From: JAKAVN01 sp963734845
GTDB taxonomy: Bacteria; Desulfobacterota; Binatia; Binatales; Binataceae
DNA length: 64,000 bases
NCBI GenBank assembly: GCA_963734845.1
Contig: CAVTIS010000017.1
Coordinates: 1 to 64,000, forward strand
Reading direction: 5' to 3'
The position numbers and the translations under genes are program-made. Positions within the stretch are counted from its first letter, which is position 1. Every line of letters begins with the position of its first letter. The notes beneath the pieces were generated by a model. That model ran no database searches and was not told where the DNA came from. It saw only the letters and a program-made list of their open reading frames with translations. Positions 53,584 to 62,668 of this stretch are shown here, in pieces.

Positions 53584-56271
53584 ATGCGGATTCACCAACT
53601 GTCAGCCGATGAAGCGCTTGCAAGTCTCAGGAGCAACCCTCACGGCTTGTCGTCCCCAGAGGCCCTGCGCAGGCTAGCCGAGTATGGCCCCAATCGGGTG
53701 GAGGAAGTTTCCGGCGAACCGATGTTCCTGCGCTTTCTGAAGGAGTTCACTCACTTCTTCGCCTTGATCCTGTGGCTCGCAGCGGCGCTGGCCTTTCTGG
53801 CCGAATGGAGCGACCCGGCCCGCGGCATGGCCAAGGTGGGCTACGCGATCGTGGCGGTCATCCTGGTCAGTGGGCTGTTTTCTTTCTGGCAGGAGTTCCG
53901 GGTCGAGCGCACGCTTGCCGCGTTGCGAGACCTGCTGCCGCAGCAGGTCGACGTGTTGCGCGAGGGCAGGGCGGTGAGGTTGCTCGCGGACCAGCTCGTC
54001 CCGGGCGAGATCGTCTTGTTGCAGCAAGGCGACAACATCCCGGCGGACTGCCGCCTGATCGAAGCGTTCGGGGTTCGCGTCAACGACGCGACGATCACCG
54101 GCGAATCGGCGTCCAAGCTGCGCATGGCCGAGCCGTCCGTCGTTGCGGAAATGATCCAGGCGGAGAACATCGTGCTCGCCGGCACTTCGATGGTCTCGGG
54201 AGAGGCCAAGGCGGTGGTCTTTGCCACCGGCATGCATACGGAGTTTGGCAAGATCGCTCACCTGGTCCAGACCGGCCGCGAGGCCGTCTCTCCATTGCGC
54301 GAGCAGGTCGCGCATTTAAGCCGCTTGATCGGGATTCTCGCAGTGGCGATTGGGCTGATCTTTTTCGCGATCAGCCGCATCCTTGGAGTCCCATTTTGGG
54401 AAGACTTCATTTTCGCCATCGGCATCATCGTCGCGATGGTGCCCGAAGGGCTCTTGCCCACACTGACACTGGCGCTGGTGTTGGCTACGCAGCGGATGGC
54501 CAAACGACACGTGCTGATCCGCTACCTGCCCTCAGTCGAGACGCTCGGCTCGACCACAGTGATCTGTACCGACAAGACCGGCACCTTGACACAGAACCGG
54601 ATGACGGTGAAACGGATTTGGCTCGGAGCGGGAGTGGAGTGCGCGCCCAATCCCGGACTTGAGCCCGGCGATGCAGCGTTCTACCGCCCGTTCTTCATGA
54701 CCGCTCGCTTGTGCCACGATTTGCGCGAAGGCGAGCAGCAGGGATCTGCGACGGCGCGGCTCGGCGATCCGATGGAAATCGCGCTGGTCGAAACGGCCGA
54801 GCGTTTCTTATCCGCCCTCCCGGCCTGCAAAAAGCTCGATGAAATACCCTTTGACGTTGGCCGCATGCGGCTGTCGACGGTGCATGAGACGCCCGAGGGG
54901 CCGACGCTCTTTTGCAAGGGCGCACCCGAGATGGTGGTTCCGCTGTGCGATCGGATTTTGACCGCCGGCGCGGTCCGCCCGTTCGATCCCGGCTTGCGCG
55001 CCAGGGTTCACGACGCGCAGGAAGCGATGGCGGCGCAGGGCTTGCGCGTGATCGCGATGTCCTACCGGCCGCTCGGCGAGCATTGGCAGCGCGCCGGGGT
55101 CGAGGAAAATCTTATTTTCGCGGGACTTGCCGGCCTGGAAGATCCGCCCCGTCCTGAGGTCGCGCAGGCGCTCGGCAAGTGCCGCGAAGCCGGCATCGCG
55201 GTAATCATGGTCACCGGCGACCATCCATTTACCGCGCGGGCGATCGGGCGCGAGATCGGGCTCGTCCGTTCCGACGATCCATTGATAATCACCGGGGAGC
55301 GGCTGCGCGCGCTGACCGACGTGCAGTTGCGTCTGGCGCTGGACACGCCGGAAATCATCTTCGCTCGCGTCGGTGCAGATCAGAAAAGCCGGATCGTCGA
55401 TGCGCTCAAACGCAAGGGACACGTTGTGGCAGTCACCGGCGACGGGGTCAACGACGCGCCGGCGCTGAAGAGTGCGCACATCGGAATCGCGATGGGACTG
55501 ACCGGCACCGACGTGGCCAAGGAGGCGGCCGACGTGGTGCTGCTGGACGACAACTTCGCCAGCATCGTCAACGCGGTCGAGGAGGGGCGCGCGGTCTTCA
55601 GCAACATCCGCAAGTTTCTGACCTACATTCTCGCCCACAACGTGCCCGAGCTGATTCCCTACCTGGCTTTCTCGCTGCTCGGCGTCCCGCTCGCGCTCAC
55701 CCCGATTCAAATCCTTTCGATCGACATGGGGACCGACTCGCTGACCGCGCTCGGGCTGGGGGTCGAGAAACCCGACCCGCGGCTGATGCAGTTGCCGCCG
55801 CGCGCGCAGCACGAGCGGCTCTTCGACTGGCCCTTGGCGCTGCGCGCCTACCTGTTCCTGGGCGCGATCGAAGCCGCAATCGCGATGGCAGCGTTCTTCT
55901 TCATGCTGTATGGCGGCGGCTGGCGCTACGGACGAGCGCTGGCGATGAACGATCCGCTCTACCTGCGAGCGACCACCGCCTGCTTCAGCGCAATTGTCGT
56001 GCTCCAGATCGTGAACGTGTTTCTCTGCCGCAGCGCCAGGCGCTCGATTTTTTCAACCGGGCTGCTCGGCAATCCGCTCATCTGGGGCGGAGTAATAGTC
56101 GAGATCGCGCTGGTCGTGCTAATCGGCTATACGCGACTCGGCAATTTCATCTTTGGAACTGCGCCCCTCGGCTTCAGGACGTGGCTGTACCTACTGCCTT
56201 TCGCGGCATTGATGCTGGCCGCGGAGGAAGTGCGGAAATGGATCGTGCGCGTCCGCTGGCCCAAGCTATAA
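53584..56271 (+). CDS. P-type cation-transporting ATPase, P2 (Na,K-ATPase-like) subfamily
   Basis: An 895-residue ion pump. The phosphorylated Asp330 is in ICTDKTGTLTQNRM. The nucleotide domain has FCKGAPE, and the hinge is VTGDGVNDAPALK. The M4 motif is MVPEGLLPTLTLAL (Glu288), and M5-M6 read HNVPELIPYLAFSLLG and ILSIDMGTDSLTALGLG. The PEGLL, NxPE and IDxGTD combination resembles eukaryotic Na,K/H,K-ATPases more than SERCA-type calcium pumps, so Na+ or K+ transport is plausible but not shown. The start at 53584 gives the normal N-terminal actuator preceding segment (DEALASLRSNPHGLSSPEAL). It is followed 335 bases later by uspA-like and a second pump. Confidence 0.92.
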   Translation: MRIHQLSADEALASLRSNPHGLSSPEALRRLAEYGPNRVEEVSGEPMFLRFLKEFTHFFALILWLAAALAFLAEWSDPARGMAKVGYAIVAVILVSGLFSFWQEFRVERTLAALRDLLPQQVDVLREGRAVRLLADQLVPGEIVLLQQGDNIPADCRLIEAFGVRVNDATITGESASKLRMAEPSVVAEMIQAENIVLAGTSMVSGEAKAVVFATGMHTEFGKIAHLVQTGREAVSPLREQVAHLSRLIGILAVAIGLIFFAISRILGVPFWEDFIFAIGIIVAMVPEGLLPTLTLALVLATQRMAKRHVLIRYLPSVETLGSTTVICTDKTGTLTQNRMTVKRIWLGAGVECAPNPGLEPGDAAFYRPFFMTARLCHDLREGEQQGSATARLGDPMEIALVETAERFLSALPACKKLDEIPFDVGRMRLSTVHETPEGPTLFCKGAPEMVVPLCDRILTAGAVRPFDPGLRARVHDAQEAMAAQGLRVIAMSYRPLGEHWQRAGVEENLIFAGLAGLEDPPRPEVAQALGKCREAGIAVIMVTGDHPFTARAIGREIGLVRSDDPLIITGERLRALTDVQLRLALDTPEIIFARVGADQKSRIVDALKRKGHVVAVTGDGVNDAPALKSAHIGIAMGLTGTDVAKEAADVVLLDDNFASIVNAVEEGRAVFSNIRKFLTYILAHNVPELIPYLAFSLLGVPLALTPIQILSIDMGTDSLTALGLGVEKPDPRLMQLPPRAQHERLFDWPLALRAYLFLGAIEAAIAMAAFFFMLYGGGWRYGRALAMNDPLYLRATTACFSAIVVLQIVNVFLCRSARRSIFSTGLLGNPLIWGGVIVEIALVVLIGYTRLGNFIFGTAPLGFRTWLYLLPFAALMLAAEEVRKWIVRVRWPKL

Positions 56272-56606
56272 ACAGGATGCAGTCAGTCCAGTCGCAGGTC
56301 TTGGTGCGGAGGTGCCCGGCGAAACCTGCGGCCAGCGCGAGCCGCCCCGGCCGGTACGCGATTGTCCGGGATTATCCGGGAATGTCAGTGAGGGCCGCCG
56401 CCGGCCAACGGTGAAATACCGGTACGACCGAAGATGGGCTTGAACTCCGCGGCTACGACACATTGAGCCGTCGGCTTTCGCAAACTCGACAGATGGCCTC
56501 GGCCAGTCAGTAAATTTCAGGATGTGATAATACAGTTCATCAATTGCAATGCGTTACGAATGAACTAACACGGGCAGAGCACGGCCCGCTCAGGAGACAG
56601 CGTGCG
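56272..56606. other. Gap between the first ATPase and the UspA gene
   Basis: About 335 bases without a gene. A near-repeat tgtccgggattatccggg (about 56364-56381) and an AT-rich stretch near 56515-56560 are present; the latter is the likely promoter region of the usp-mgtA unit. No motif strong enough to name. Confidence 0.4.
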
Positions 56607-57020
56607 ATGAAAACCCGTTTCCGAAGAATTCTTTGCCCGATTGACTTCGATCGGATTTCGATTCCGGCGCTCGAATTGGCCGTCAGCATGGCCAAACAGA
56701 ATGACGGGCGTATCTACCTTCTCTACATCATTCCCAGGATGGAGGCGGTGGGCCTTAGAGCCGACGTGGAGCAACTCGCGACCGACAGCCTGCGCAGCGT
56801 TGCGCGCAAGTGGCTGCACGGCAAGGTTTCTTACCAGATCATCGTGCGCACCGGTGCGCCCGTCTCGGGTCTGCTCAAGGCTGAAGCGGAGCTGTCCATC
56901 GACCTGGTCGTGATGTCGACGCACGGGCGGACCGGGAGGAAGCACACGCTCCTCGGCAGCGTCACCGAGCAGGTGGTGCGCCGATCAATCTGTCCGGTGC
57001 TTACCACCAGGCCATCGTGA
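56607..57020 (+). CDS. Universal stress protein (UspA family)
   Basis: A 137-residue Usp domain starting TRFRRILCPIDFDRISIPAL and ending with the nucleotide-binding signature STHGRTGRKHTLLGSVTEQV and CPVLTT. The G-x2-G-x9-G(S/T) pattern is present, so it probably binds ATP. AGGAGA lies 10 bases before ATG 56607. Its stop overlaps the GTG start of the MgtA-like ATPase (GTGA), so the two are translationally coupled. Confidence 0.92.
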   Translation: MKTRFRRILCPIDFDRISIPALELAVSMAKQNDGRIYLLYIIPRMEAVGLRADVEQLATDSLRSVARKWLHGKVSYQIIVRTGAPVSGLLKAEAELSIDLVVMSTHGRTGRKHTLLGSVTEQVVRRSICPVLTTRPS

Positions 57021-59620
57021 GCGGTCAGGCAGTGGAATTCGAAGGGCGGCAATCCGCAATCACCGAGCAACGGAAAGCCCAGCGCGCGCCAGCTGCGGCG
57101 GGCTCGACGGCGTCCGGCTTGGACGATCTGTTCAACCGGCTGCGATCCTCACCCGCCGGGCTGACCGCGGCCGAAGCCGCGCGCCGCCTCAAGGAGGCTG
57201 GTCCCAACGATCCGGCCGCAACGAAGCAGGGCGGTCCACTGGCGGAGTTTCTGCGCTTTTGCGCAAGCCCGTTGGTGATCATCCTGTTCGTGGCCAGCGT
57301 GACCGCCGCGCTGCTCGGCCAGGTCGTCGACGCATCGATCATTGCCGTGATGGTGTTGCTGAGCGTGATTCTGAACTTCATGCAGGCTTACCGGTCCGAG
57401 CGCGAGGTCGAGCGCTTGCGCGAGAGAGTTGCGCCCACCGCAACCGTGCTGCGCGACGCCGTGTGGAGCGAAATACCCAGACGCGACCTGGTTCCCGGCG
57501 ATATCCTCCGTCTCTGCGCCGGAGACCTCGTTCCGGCCGACGCGCGGCTGATTCAGAGCCGCGACCTGCACGTGCAAGAGGCGGCGCTGACCGGAGAATC
57601 AACGCCGGCGGAAAAATCAGCAGCTGAGCAAAAGTCAGAGGAGCCGAGCGCGCTTGCGGCCAATATGGTTTTCCTGGGCACCTCGGTGGTGAGCGGCACG
57701 GCCACGGCGCTGGTCGTCGCGACCGGAAAAGCGACAGCCTTCGGCGATATCGTATTGCGGCTCGCGCTGCGCCGTCCGGAGACCGAATTCGACCGCGGCA
57801 TCCGCCAGTTCGGCATTCTGATCCTCGAGACGGTGACGTTCCTGGTCCTGTTCATCATGCTGGTGAATATCGCGATGCATCGCGACGCCCTGGAGTCGCT
57901 GCTCTTCGCGGTCGCGCTGGCGGTCGGCCTCACGCCGGAATTTCTGCCGATGATCACGACCGTCACGTTGGCCAGCGGCGCGGTGCGGATGGCGCGCCAG
58001 AAGGTGATCGTCAAACATCTGGTCTCGATCCAGAACTTCGGCAGCATCGACGTGCTATGCAGCGACAAGACCGGGACACTGACCGCCGCCGCGATGACCT
58101 TTGACCAGGCGTTGGATTGGGCCGGCCAGCCCTCACAGAGGCCGCTGTCATTGGCCTATCTCAACAGCTCGTTCGAAACCGGAATCAAGAGCCCGCTTGA
58201 CGCCGCGATTCTGACGCTACCTCGGGAGGACGCCGCGGGTTGGGAGAAGACGGACGAAATACCATTCGACTTCGAACGCCGGCGGCTTTCGATCGTGGTC
58301 GAAGGGCATGACCAGCGGATGTTGATTACCAAGGGGGCGCCGGAAAGCATCCTCGGCTGTTGCACCCGGTACGAAGCCGCCGGAGTACAGACGCCACTAG
58401 GCGAAACTGAGAAGAAGCGCTGCCACGACATCTACCAGGGCCTGAGCGCCGACGGCTTTCGCGTACTCGCGGTCGCCTGGCGTCCGGTTGCCTCGCCCGA
58501 GGGGTTCACGGCGGCGGACGAACGCGATCTCATCCTGGCCGGCTTTCTTACTTTCATCGATCCGCCATTGGAAGGAGTGGAGCGTTCGCTTGATGCGCTT
58601 CGCCGCGACGGAGTGAGAGTAAAAATTCTGACCGGCGACAACGAGTTGGTGACCCGCCACATTTGCGGGCAGGTGGGAATTGACGCCACGCGCATCGTGC
58701 TCGGCGATGAGATCGAAGTGATGGGCGATACCGCGCTTGCGCAAGTGGCGGAGCAGGCCGACGTTTTCGCGCGCGTGTCGCCCGGCCAAAAGAACAGGAT
58801 CATCCGCGCGCTCAAGCATCGCAGCCACGTCGTGGGCTTCCTGGGCGACGGCATCAACGATGCGCCGTCGCTGCATGCCGCCGACGTGGGCATCTCGGTG
58901 GCCGGCGCGGTCGACGTCGCCCAGGACGCCGCGGATATCATCCTCCTCGAACGCAATCTTGGCGTCTTGCATAACGGGATAGTCGAGGGACGCAAAGCTT
59001 TCGGCAACGTGCTGAAGTACCTCCTGATGGGGACCAGTTCAAACTTTGGCAACATGTTCAGCATGGCCGGGGCGTCGCTTTTTCTTCCGTTTCTGCCGAT
59101 GCTGCCGACGCAGATTCTGCTCAACAATTTTCTCTACGACCTGGCACAGGTCACGATCCCGACTGACAACGTGGATCCTGCTTACATCCGTAGCCCGCAA
59201 CGCTGGGACATCGGGATCGTCCGCAACTTCATGCTGGTGATCGGTCCGATAAGCTCGATCTACGACTTCCTTACTTTCTACGTGCTGCTTTCGCTGTTTC
59301 GATCCTCGGAAGCGCTGTTTCATACCGGATGGTTCGTGGAATCGCTGGCTACCCAGACTCTGGTGCTGTTCGTGATCCGTACCGCAGGCAGTCCGTGGAG
59401 CAATCGGCCGAGCCTGCCGCTGGCCTCCACAATTCTGCTCGTGGTCGCGGCCGGGACGCTTCTGCCGTTCACCAGATTCGCCACGGACCTGGGCTTCGTG
59501 CCGTTGCCGGCAGCATTTTTCGTATTCTTGTTCGCCGCCACCGTAACCTATTTGGTGCTGGTGGAGTTGGTGAAGCGAAGACTGATCAAGCGGTTGCTGG
59601 GTCCGGGGGGAACGATCTGA
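57017..59620 (+). CDS. mgtA: Magnesium-transporting P-type ATPase (MgtA/P3B-like)
   Basis: An 867-residue pump. Asp350 is in LCSDKTGTLTAAAMTF. The M4 block VGLTPEFLPMITTVTLASGA and IVKHLVSIQNFGSIDVLCSD match MgtA/MgtB closely. The hinge reads FLGDGINDAPSLHAADVGIS, and late membrane segments QILLNNFLYDLAQVTIPTDN are P3B-typical. It would import Mg2+ down into the cytoplasm at the inner membrane. The GTG start at 57017 overlaps the usp stop. The symbol is by family; MgtB is the alternative. Confidence 0.9.
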   Translation: MSGQAVEFEGRQSAITEQRKAQRAPAAAGSTASGLDDLFNRLRSSPAGLTAAEAARRLKEAGPNDPAATKQGGPLAEFLRFCASPLVIILFVASVTAALLGQVVDASIIAVMVLLSVILNFMQAYRSEREVERLRERVAPTATVLRDAVWSEIPRRDLVPGDILRLCAGDLVPADARLIQSRDLHVQEAALTGESTPAEKSAAEQKSEEPSALAANMVFLGTSVVSGTATALVVATGKATAFGDIVLRLALRRPETEFDRGIRQFGILILETVTFLVLFIMLVNIAMHRDALESLLFAVALAVGLTPEFLPMITTVTLASGAVRMARQKVIVKHLVSIQNFGSIDVLCSDKTGTLTAAAMTFDQALDWAGQPSQRPLSLAYLNSSFETGIKSPLDAAILTLPREDAAGWEKTDEIPFDFERRRLSIVVEGHDQRMLITKGAPESILGCCTRYEAAGVQTPLGETEKKRCHDIYQGLSADGFRVLAVAWRPVASPEGFTAADERDLILAGFLTFIDPPLEGVERSLDALRRDGVRVKILTGDNELVTRHICGQVGIDATRIVLGDEIEVMGDTALAQVAEQADVFARVSPGQKNRIIRALKHRSHVVGFLGDGINDAPSLHAADVGISVAGAVDVAQDAADIILLERNLGVLHNGIVEGRKAFGNVLKYLLMGTSSNFGNMFSMAGASLFLPFLPMLPTQILLNNFLYDLAQVTIPTDNVDPAYIRSPQRWDIGIVRNFMLVIGPISSIYDFLTFYVLLSLFRSSEALFHTGWFVESLATQTLVLFVIRTAGSPWSNRPSLPLASTILLVVAAGTLLPFTRFATDLGFVPLPAAFFVFLFAATVTYLVLVELVKRRLIKRLLGPGGTI

Positions 59621-59639
59621 CGGACGAGTCGGCTGAACG

Positions 59640-59738
59640 GCGCACCGGGAGGAAGCACACTCTACTCGACGGCGTCAGGTGGTGAGCCGATCGATCTGTC
59701 CGGTGCTTTCTATCGGGCCAACGTGACAGGCCAGGCGG
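59640..59738 (+). pseudogene. Decayed duplicate of the usp 3' end / mgtA start junction
   Basis: 59640-59738 aligns along its length with the end of the usp gene and the first bases of mgtA (about 56926-57035). Shared blocks include caccgggaggaagcacac and gatctgtccggtgct. A 7-base deletion (near 59678) puts it out of frame, so RTGRKHTLL is followed by a stop at 59683-59685. It shows that a second usp-ATPase unit, or at least the junction, once stood here. Confidence 0.75.
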
Positions 59739-59739
59739 A

Positions 59740-59997
59740 TCAAGAGGGCGGAGCAGGGGCTTTCGTATCGTCGACACATTTGGTCGGCGGGATGGCCTTC
59801 GCAAAGCGGCGGCGTCGTGGATAGTTCGTTCGGTTTGCCTGCTTGACGTGCTGCTTGTAGTTGTCTCGCCAGTCGGCCGCGGCGGCCTCGCAGGCCTCCC
59901 TGGTCTGAAAGCCCATCTTAATCGTATGCGGGTGTGGCTCGGTGACGATCAAGGCCCAACCCAACAACGTCAGCGCGGCGATATGGAATCGCTTCAT
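59740..59997 (-). CDS. Small secreted protein of unknown function
   Basis: An 85-residue protein with a short N-terminal hydrophobic segment (HIAALTLLGWALIV) that can act as a signal, followed by a Cys-containing segment (TREACEAAAADWRDNYKQ) and one more Cys near the end (PPTKCVDD). Two cysteines could form a disulfide in the periplasm. No strong ribosome site is seen. Its end abuts the usp remnant. Confidence 0.55.
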   Translation of the reverse strand: MKRFHIAALTLLGWALIVTEPHPHTIKMGFQTREACEAAAADWRDNYKQHVKQANRTNYPRRRRFAKAIPPTKCVDDTKAPAPPS

Positions 59998-60102
59998 GCC
60001 AGCCGTTTAGCAGATGCGAGTGGAAGGGCGAAAACGCCGGCGTGAGCATTTTTCATCTTTTATCTCGTTCATTTTTGAACGTAACTTCTCGCTTGGAACC
60101 GG

Positions 60103-60570
60103 TCACTCGCCGAGCGGACGCGTCAACTCGAATACGCCCAGGTCCGCGATTCCGCCGTTCATATAGCAGGTATATTCGCCCTCCGCCGCGGCCGGACGGA
60201 GCCTGCGCATGAAGAACAGACACCAGCTCGTATCTTCTTCTGAAACTCCAAAGCCGCGGGCGGAAGTTTGGCCGTGCACCCAGCCGCGTTGGACGTTGTT
60301 ACGGCAGACCGCGTTGTCGGGCGCGCATCGATAGCCGCCGGTGAATTTGTTTCCCTCGCGCTTGATGTCGAACGCTATCTTCACCTTGGCGCCGTCCGCG
60401 CTGCTGGTCGAGGTTCCGATCCAGATGCCGCTGAAGCTCAGCAGCGGTTCGGCCGCTTGCGGGGCGCGGTCTGGAGCTCGCGGCGCGCCCGGGCCATGGG
60501 CCGAGCAGGAGCAGATGGCTAGCACCAGTAAGAGCACGAACTTCATCGCAGATGGCATGGCGGGTCGCAT
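60103..60570 (-). CDS. Predicted lipoprotein of unknown function
   Basis: About 155 residues with a lipobox (LLLVLAICSCSA) after ATG 60570 (ATG 60546 is an alternative nearer the signal). The mature part is beta-rich with four further cysteines (GYRCAPDNAVC, SWCLFFMRR, GEYTCYMNGG), likely a small disulfide-bonded periplasmic domain (GIWIGTSTSSADGAKVKIAF). No family named. It faces the next lipoprotein gene divergently. Confidence 0.65.
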   Translation of the reverse strand: MRPAMPSAMKFVLLLVLAICSCSAHGPGAPRAPDRAPQAAEPLLSFSGIWIGTSTSSADGAKVKIAFDIKREGNKFTGGYRCAPDNAVCRNNVQRGWVHGQTSARGFGVSEEDTSWCLFFMRRLRPAAAEGEYTCYMNGGIADLGVFELTRPLGE

Positions 60571-60729
60571 GGCGTAAGTTTCGCCGCGCCGATGCGCGTG
60601 GCCAAAACAATAAGTAAACACGCGAACTCAGGAGCCGAGTTCCGCGCATCCTGCCTTGCGACCAGGCAGGGCGCATCGATCGAAAAGTCGCGAAAAGTTG
60701 GACTCGGCGGCTTTGGGATGCTAGGGACA

Positions 60730-61074
60730 ATGGCGGAGAGTGACCGGGAAATGGGCGCCGATTTTCAGCGACGCGTGCGTTTGGGACTGATGCTTGTTCT
60801 TCTAATCGGTGGCTGTTCGACTGCGGACCGGGACGCAGCGAACTTTAAGCAATCGCAGAAGCTACGCAAGAATGCGCTGGCTGCGGCGCGTCAAGGTGAC
60901 ACCGCAAGCGCGCTTGACGATATAAATCGGGTACAGGTGCTGGAACCGCTGGTGACCCGGTCGCCCGGTTTGCCGCCGCCGCAACTAAGCGGCCCGGAGC
61001 ATCGCACGATCGCACCGGCGTCAGGCGATACTACCTGCAGCAACATCGGTATCAACCGATTCTCCTGCTTTTGA
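60730..61074 (+). CDS. Small predicted lipoprotein
   Basis: A 114-residue product with a lipoprotein signal (RLGLMLVLLIGGCST) and a helical mature segment (NFKQSQKLRKNALAAARQGD) that looks like a fragment of a TPR-type helix pair, ending in a short Cys-containing tail. The frame is open to 60592 but ATG 60730, preceded by GGGA, gives a signal near the N-terminus. Function unknown. Confidence 0.55.
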   Translation: MAESDREMGADFQRRVRLGLMLVLLIGGCSTADRDAANFKQSQKLRKNALAAARQGDTASALDDINRVQVLEPLVTRSPGLPPPQLSGPEHRTIAPASGDTTCSNIGINRFSCF

Positions 61075-61096
61075 GCTGCTTAAGGAGCGGGGAAAC

Positions 61097-61216
61097 CTAC
61101 CAGGAAATTACGTTCGTCATCATGTACCAGAGGCCCGCCAGCCCCGCCGCCATGAATACGAACATCCCGAGGTTTTCCCAGAAATGACCCTGGTTGAAGG
61201 CGCTTTTCTTTCTCAT
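61097..61216 (-). CDS. 39-residue single-span membrane protein
   Basis: A minus-strand ORF from ATG 61216 to TAG 61097, too short for usual gene callers. The product starts MRKKSAFNQGHFWENLGMF and continues with a hydrophobic helix (VFMAAGLAGLWYMMTNVI), with a basic N-terminus, as in small inner-membrane proteins. GGGGA lies 8 bases upstream of the ATG (spacing measured on the minus strand). The organisation (basic start, one helix, short tail) and the ribosome site make it more than chance. Function unknown. Confidence 0.6.
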   Translation of the reverse strand: MRKKSAFNQGHFWENLGMFVFMAAGLAGLWYMMTNVISW

Positions 61217-61341
61217 GACTGCATCCCCTGGTGAAATGCTCCCGCCGACCGTCAATTCAAGAGCTATTGTGGAGTCTACACCATTTGAGACGCTAAAACA
61301 GGCATAGCAAGCTGGCGGCGAGCTATGACCCTGACCTGGTA

Positions 61342-61626
61342 TTAGTCCGCCGGCGCTGTTGTGGAATCCGTAGTTGGTGCGATTTCATCCGAATCGGTCG
61401 GAGGCTCGGTGAGCGCTCGATAGGTAGGAACAGCCTGTTCCGCGGATTGACGCCGGCGTGGCGCGAAGAAATCCATGAACTTACGGCCGGTCGGATGGCC
61501 AGACGGCGCCCGGTAGACAGGAATTGTTACCTCCGCGCCGCCAAGTACGACGGAATGAACCGGCGCCGTTTCGGCAGAGATCAACAGGTTGCGGCTGTGA
61601 TCGGGCACCGGAGTTGCTTCGTTCAT
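61342..61626 (-). CDS. Small hypothetical protein
   Basis: A 94-residue protein from ATG 61626, which has a strong GAGGAG upstream. Middle segment HSVVLGGAEVTIPVYRAPSG and a basic patch (GRKFMDFFAPRRR) are followed by an acidic Thr-rich tail (DEIAPTTDSTTAPAD). It looks soluble and partly disordered. No family recognised. Confidence 0.55.
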   Translation of the reverse strand: MNEATPVPDHSRNLLISAETAPVHSVVLGGAEVTIPVYRAPSGHPTGRKFMDFFAPRRRQSAEQAVPTYRALTEPPTDSDEIAPTTDSTTAPAD

Positions 61627-61786
61627 GATCGCTCTCCTCGCTATGTTGGTTTTCACTGCAAGGGATAGTTGAGCAAGCGAGATGCCAATCTGCGTCGGCG
61701 CGAAATCCCTTCCGTCCGTATTCGGTTGGGCTAAGCCAAGTTGAGATCTGAGACAGCCCGGCTGGACTTGCGATACGTCGGCGAGA

Positions 61787-61822
61787 CAATGAGACAGTGA
61801 AGCAGTGAAGCAGTGAGAAGTT
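61787..61822 (+). repeat. Short tandem repeat, 8-base period
   Basis: About four imperfect copies of an 8-base unit (gacaatga, gacagtga, agcagtga, agcagtga) lie in tandem between the small hypothetical gene and the SDR end. Units vary by one or two bases, so it is a microsatellite-like array rather than a CRISPR. Confidence 0.6.
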
Positions 61823-61897
61823 GTTGGCGGCCGGCTGGAACAACGGCATCGCTTCAGACCGCTGTCTGCGAGCCGCGCTCCAGCCGCTCCTGCACCT

Positions 61898-62668
61898 CTA
61901 TTGCGCGATCCATCCGCCGTCGACCGCCATCGGCAACCCGGTGACGAACGACGACGCGTCCGAGCATAGCCACACCACCGCCTCGGCGATTTCCTCCGGC
62001 TTGCCCATCCGGCCCACCGGCTCGGCCGCTTCGAGGTCTTTCTCCGTGTAGGTTTCGAGCGTGCTCGCGTCGAGCATCCGCGCGACCATCGGTGTGCGGA
62101 TTACGCCGGGGCATACTGCATTGACGCGGATGCCCTGTTGCGCGTACTCGAGCGCCGCCGTCTTGGTCATCATGACGACGCCGCCTTTGGACGCGTTGTA
62201 GGCGACTAGCCCGCGAAAGCCCACAAGCCCCGCCACCGACGCGGTGTTCACGATCGTGCCGCCCCCGTGCTTGAGCATCTGCGGAATTTCATGCTTCATG
62301 CACAGCCACACGCCCTTGAGGTTGATCGCGATCACGCGGTCGAAATTCTCCTCGGTGCATTCGGCCACGTTGGCCATCCGGCCTTCGATACCGGCGTTGT
62401 TGTGCGCACAGTCCAGACGTCCCCAGGTCTGCACGATCTTGTTCACCATCGCCTCGACCTGCTTGCCGACCGCGACGTCGGCGTGAATAAAGATCGCTTC
62501 GCCGCCGGCCGCCGCGATCTCCTTGGCCGTGCGTTCGCCGCCTTCGGGCACATAATCCGCGATAGCGACCTTCGCGCCCTCGCGCGCAAACGCCATCGCC
62601 GTCGCCTTGCCAATCCCCGATCCTCCGCCGGTGACCAGCGCTACTTTGCCTTTGAGGTTTGATGCCAT
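61898..62668 (-). CDS. Short-chain dehydrogenase/reductase (SDR)
   Basis: A 256-residue classical SDR. The NAD(P) motif TGGGSGIG (13-20), NNAG at 90-93, catalytic Ser144, Tyr157 and Lys161 (AYNASKGG) are complete. The acidic residue after the second strand (AIADYVPE) suggests NAD(H) preference. The C-terminal GLPMAVDGGWIAQ is typical. GGGAGG lies 11 bases before the ATG. Substrate unknown. Confidence 0.92.
   Translation of the reverse strand: MASNLKGKVALVTGGGSGIGKATAMAFAREGAKVAIADYVPEGGERTAKEIAAAGGEAIFIHADVAVGKQVEAMVNKIVQTWGRLDCAHNNAGIEGRMANVAECTEENFDRVIAINLKGVWLCMKHEIPQMLKHGGGTIVNTASVAGLVGFRGLVAYNASKGGVVMMTKTAALEYAQQGIRVNAVCPGVIRTPMVARMLDASTLETYTEKDLEAAEPVGRMGKPEEIAEAVVWLCSDASSFVTGLPMAVDGGWIAQ

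Noticed and set aside
61787..61822. Possible CRISPR-like array
   Set aside because: The units are 8 bases with no spacers; it is a simple tandem repeat and there are no cas genes in the window.
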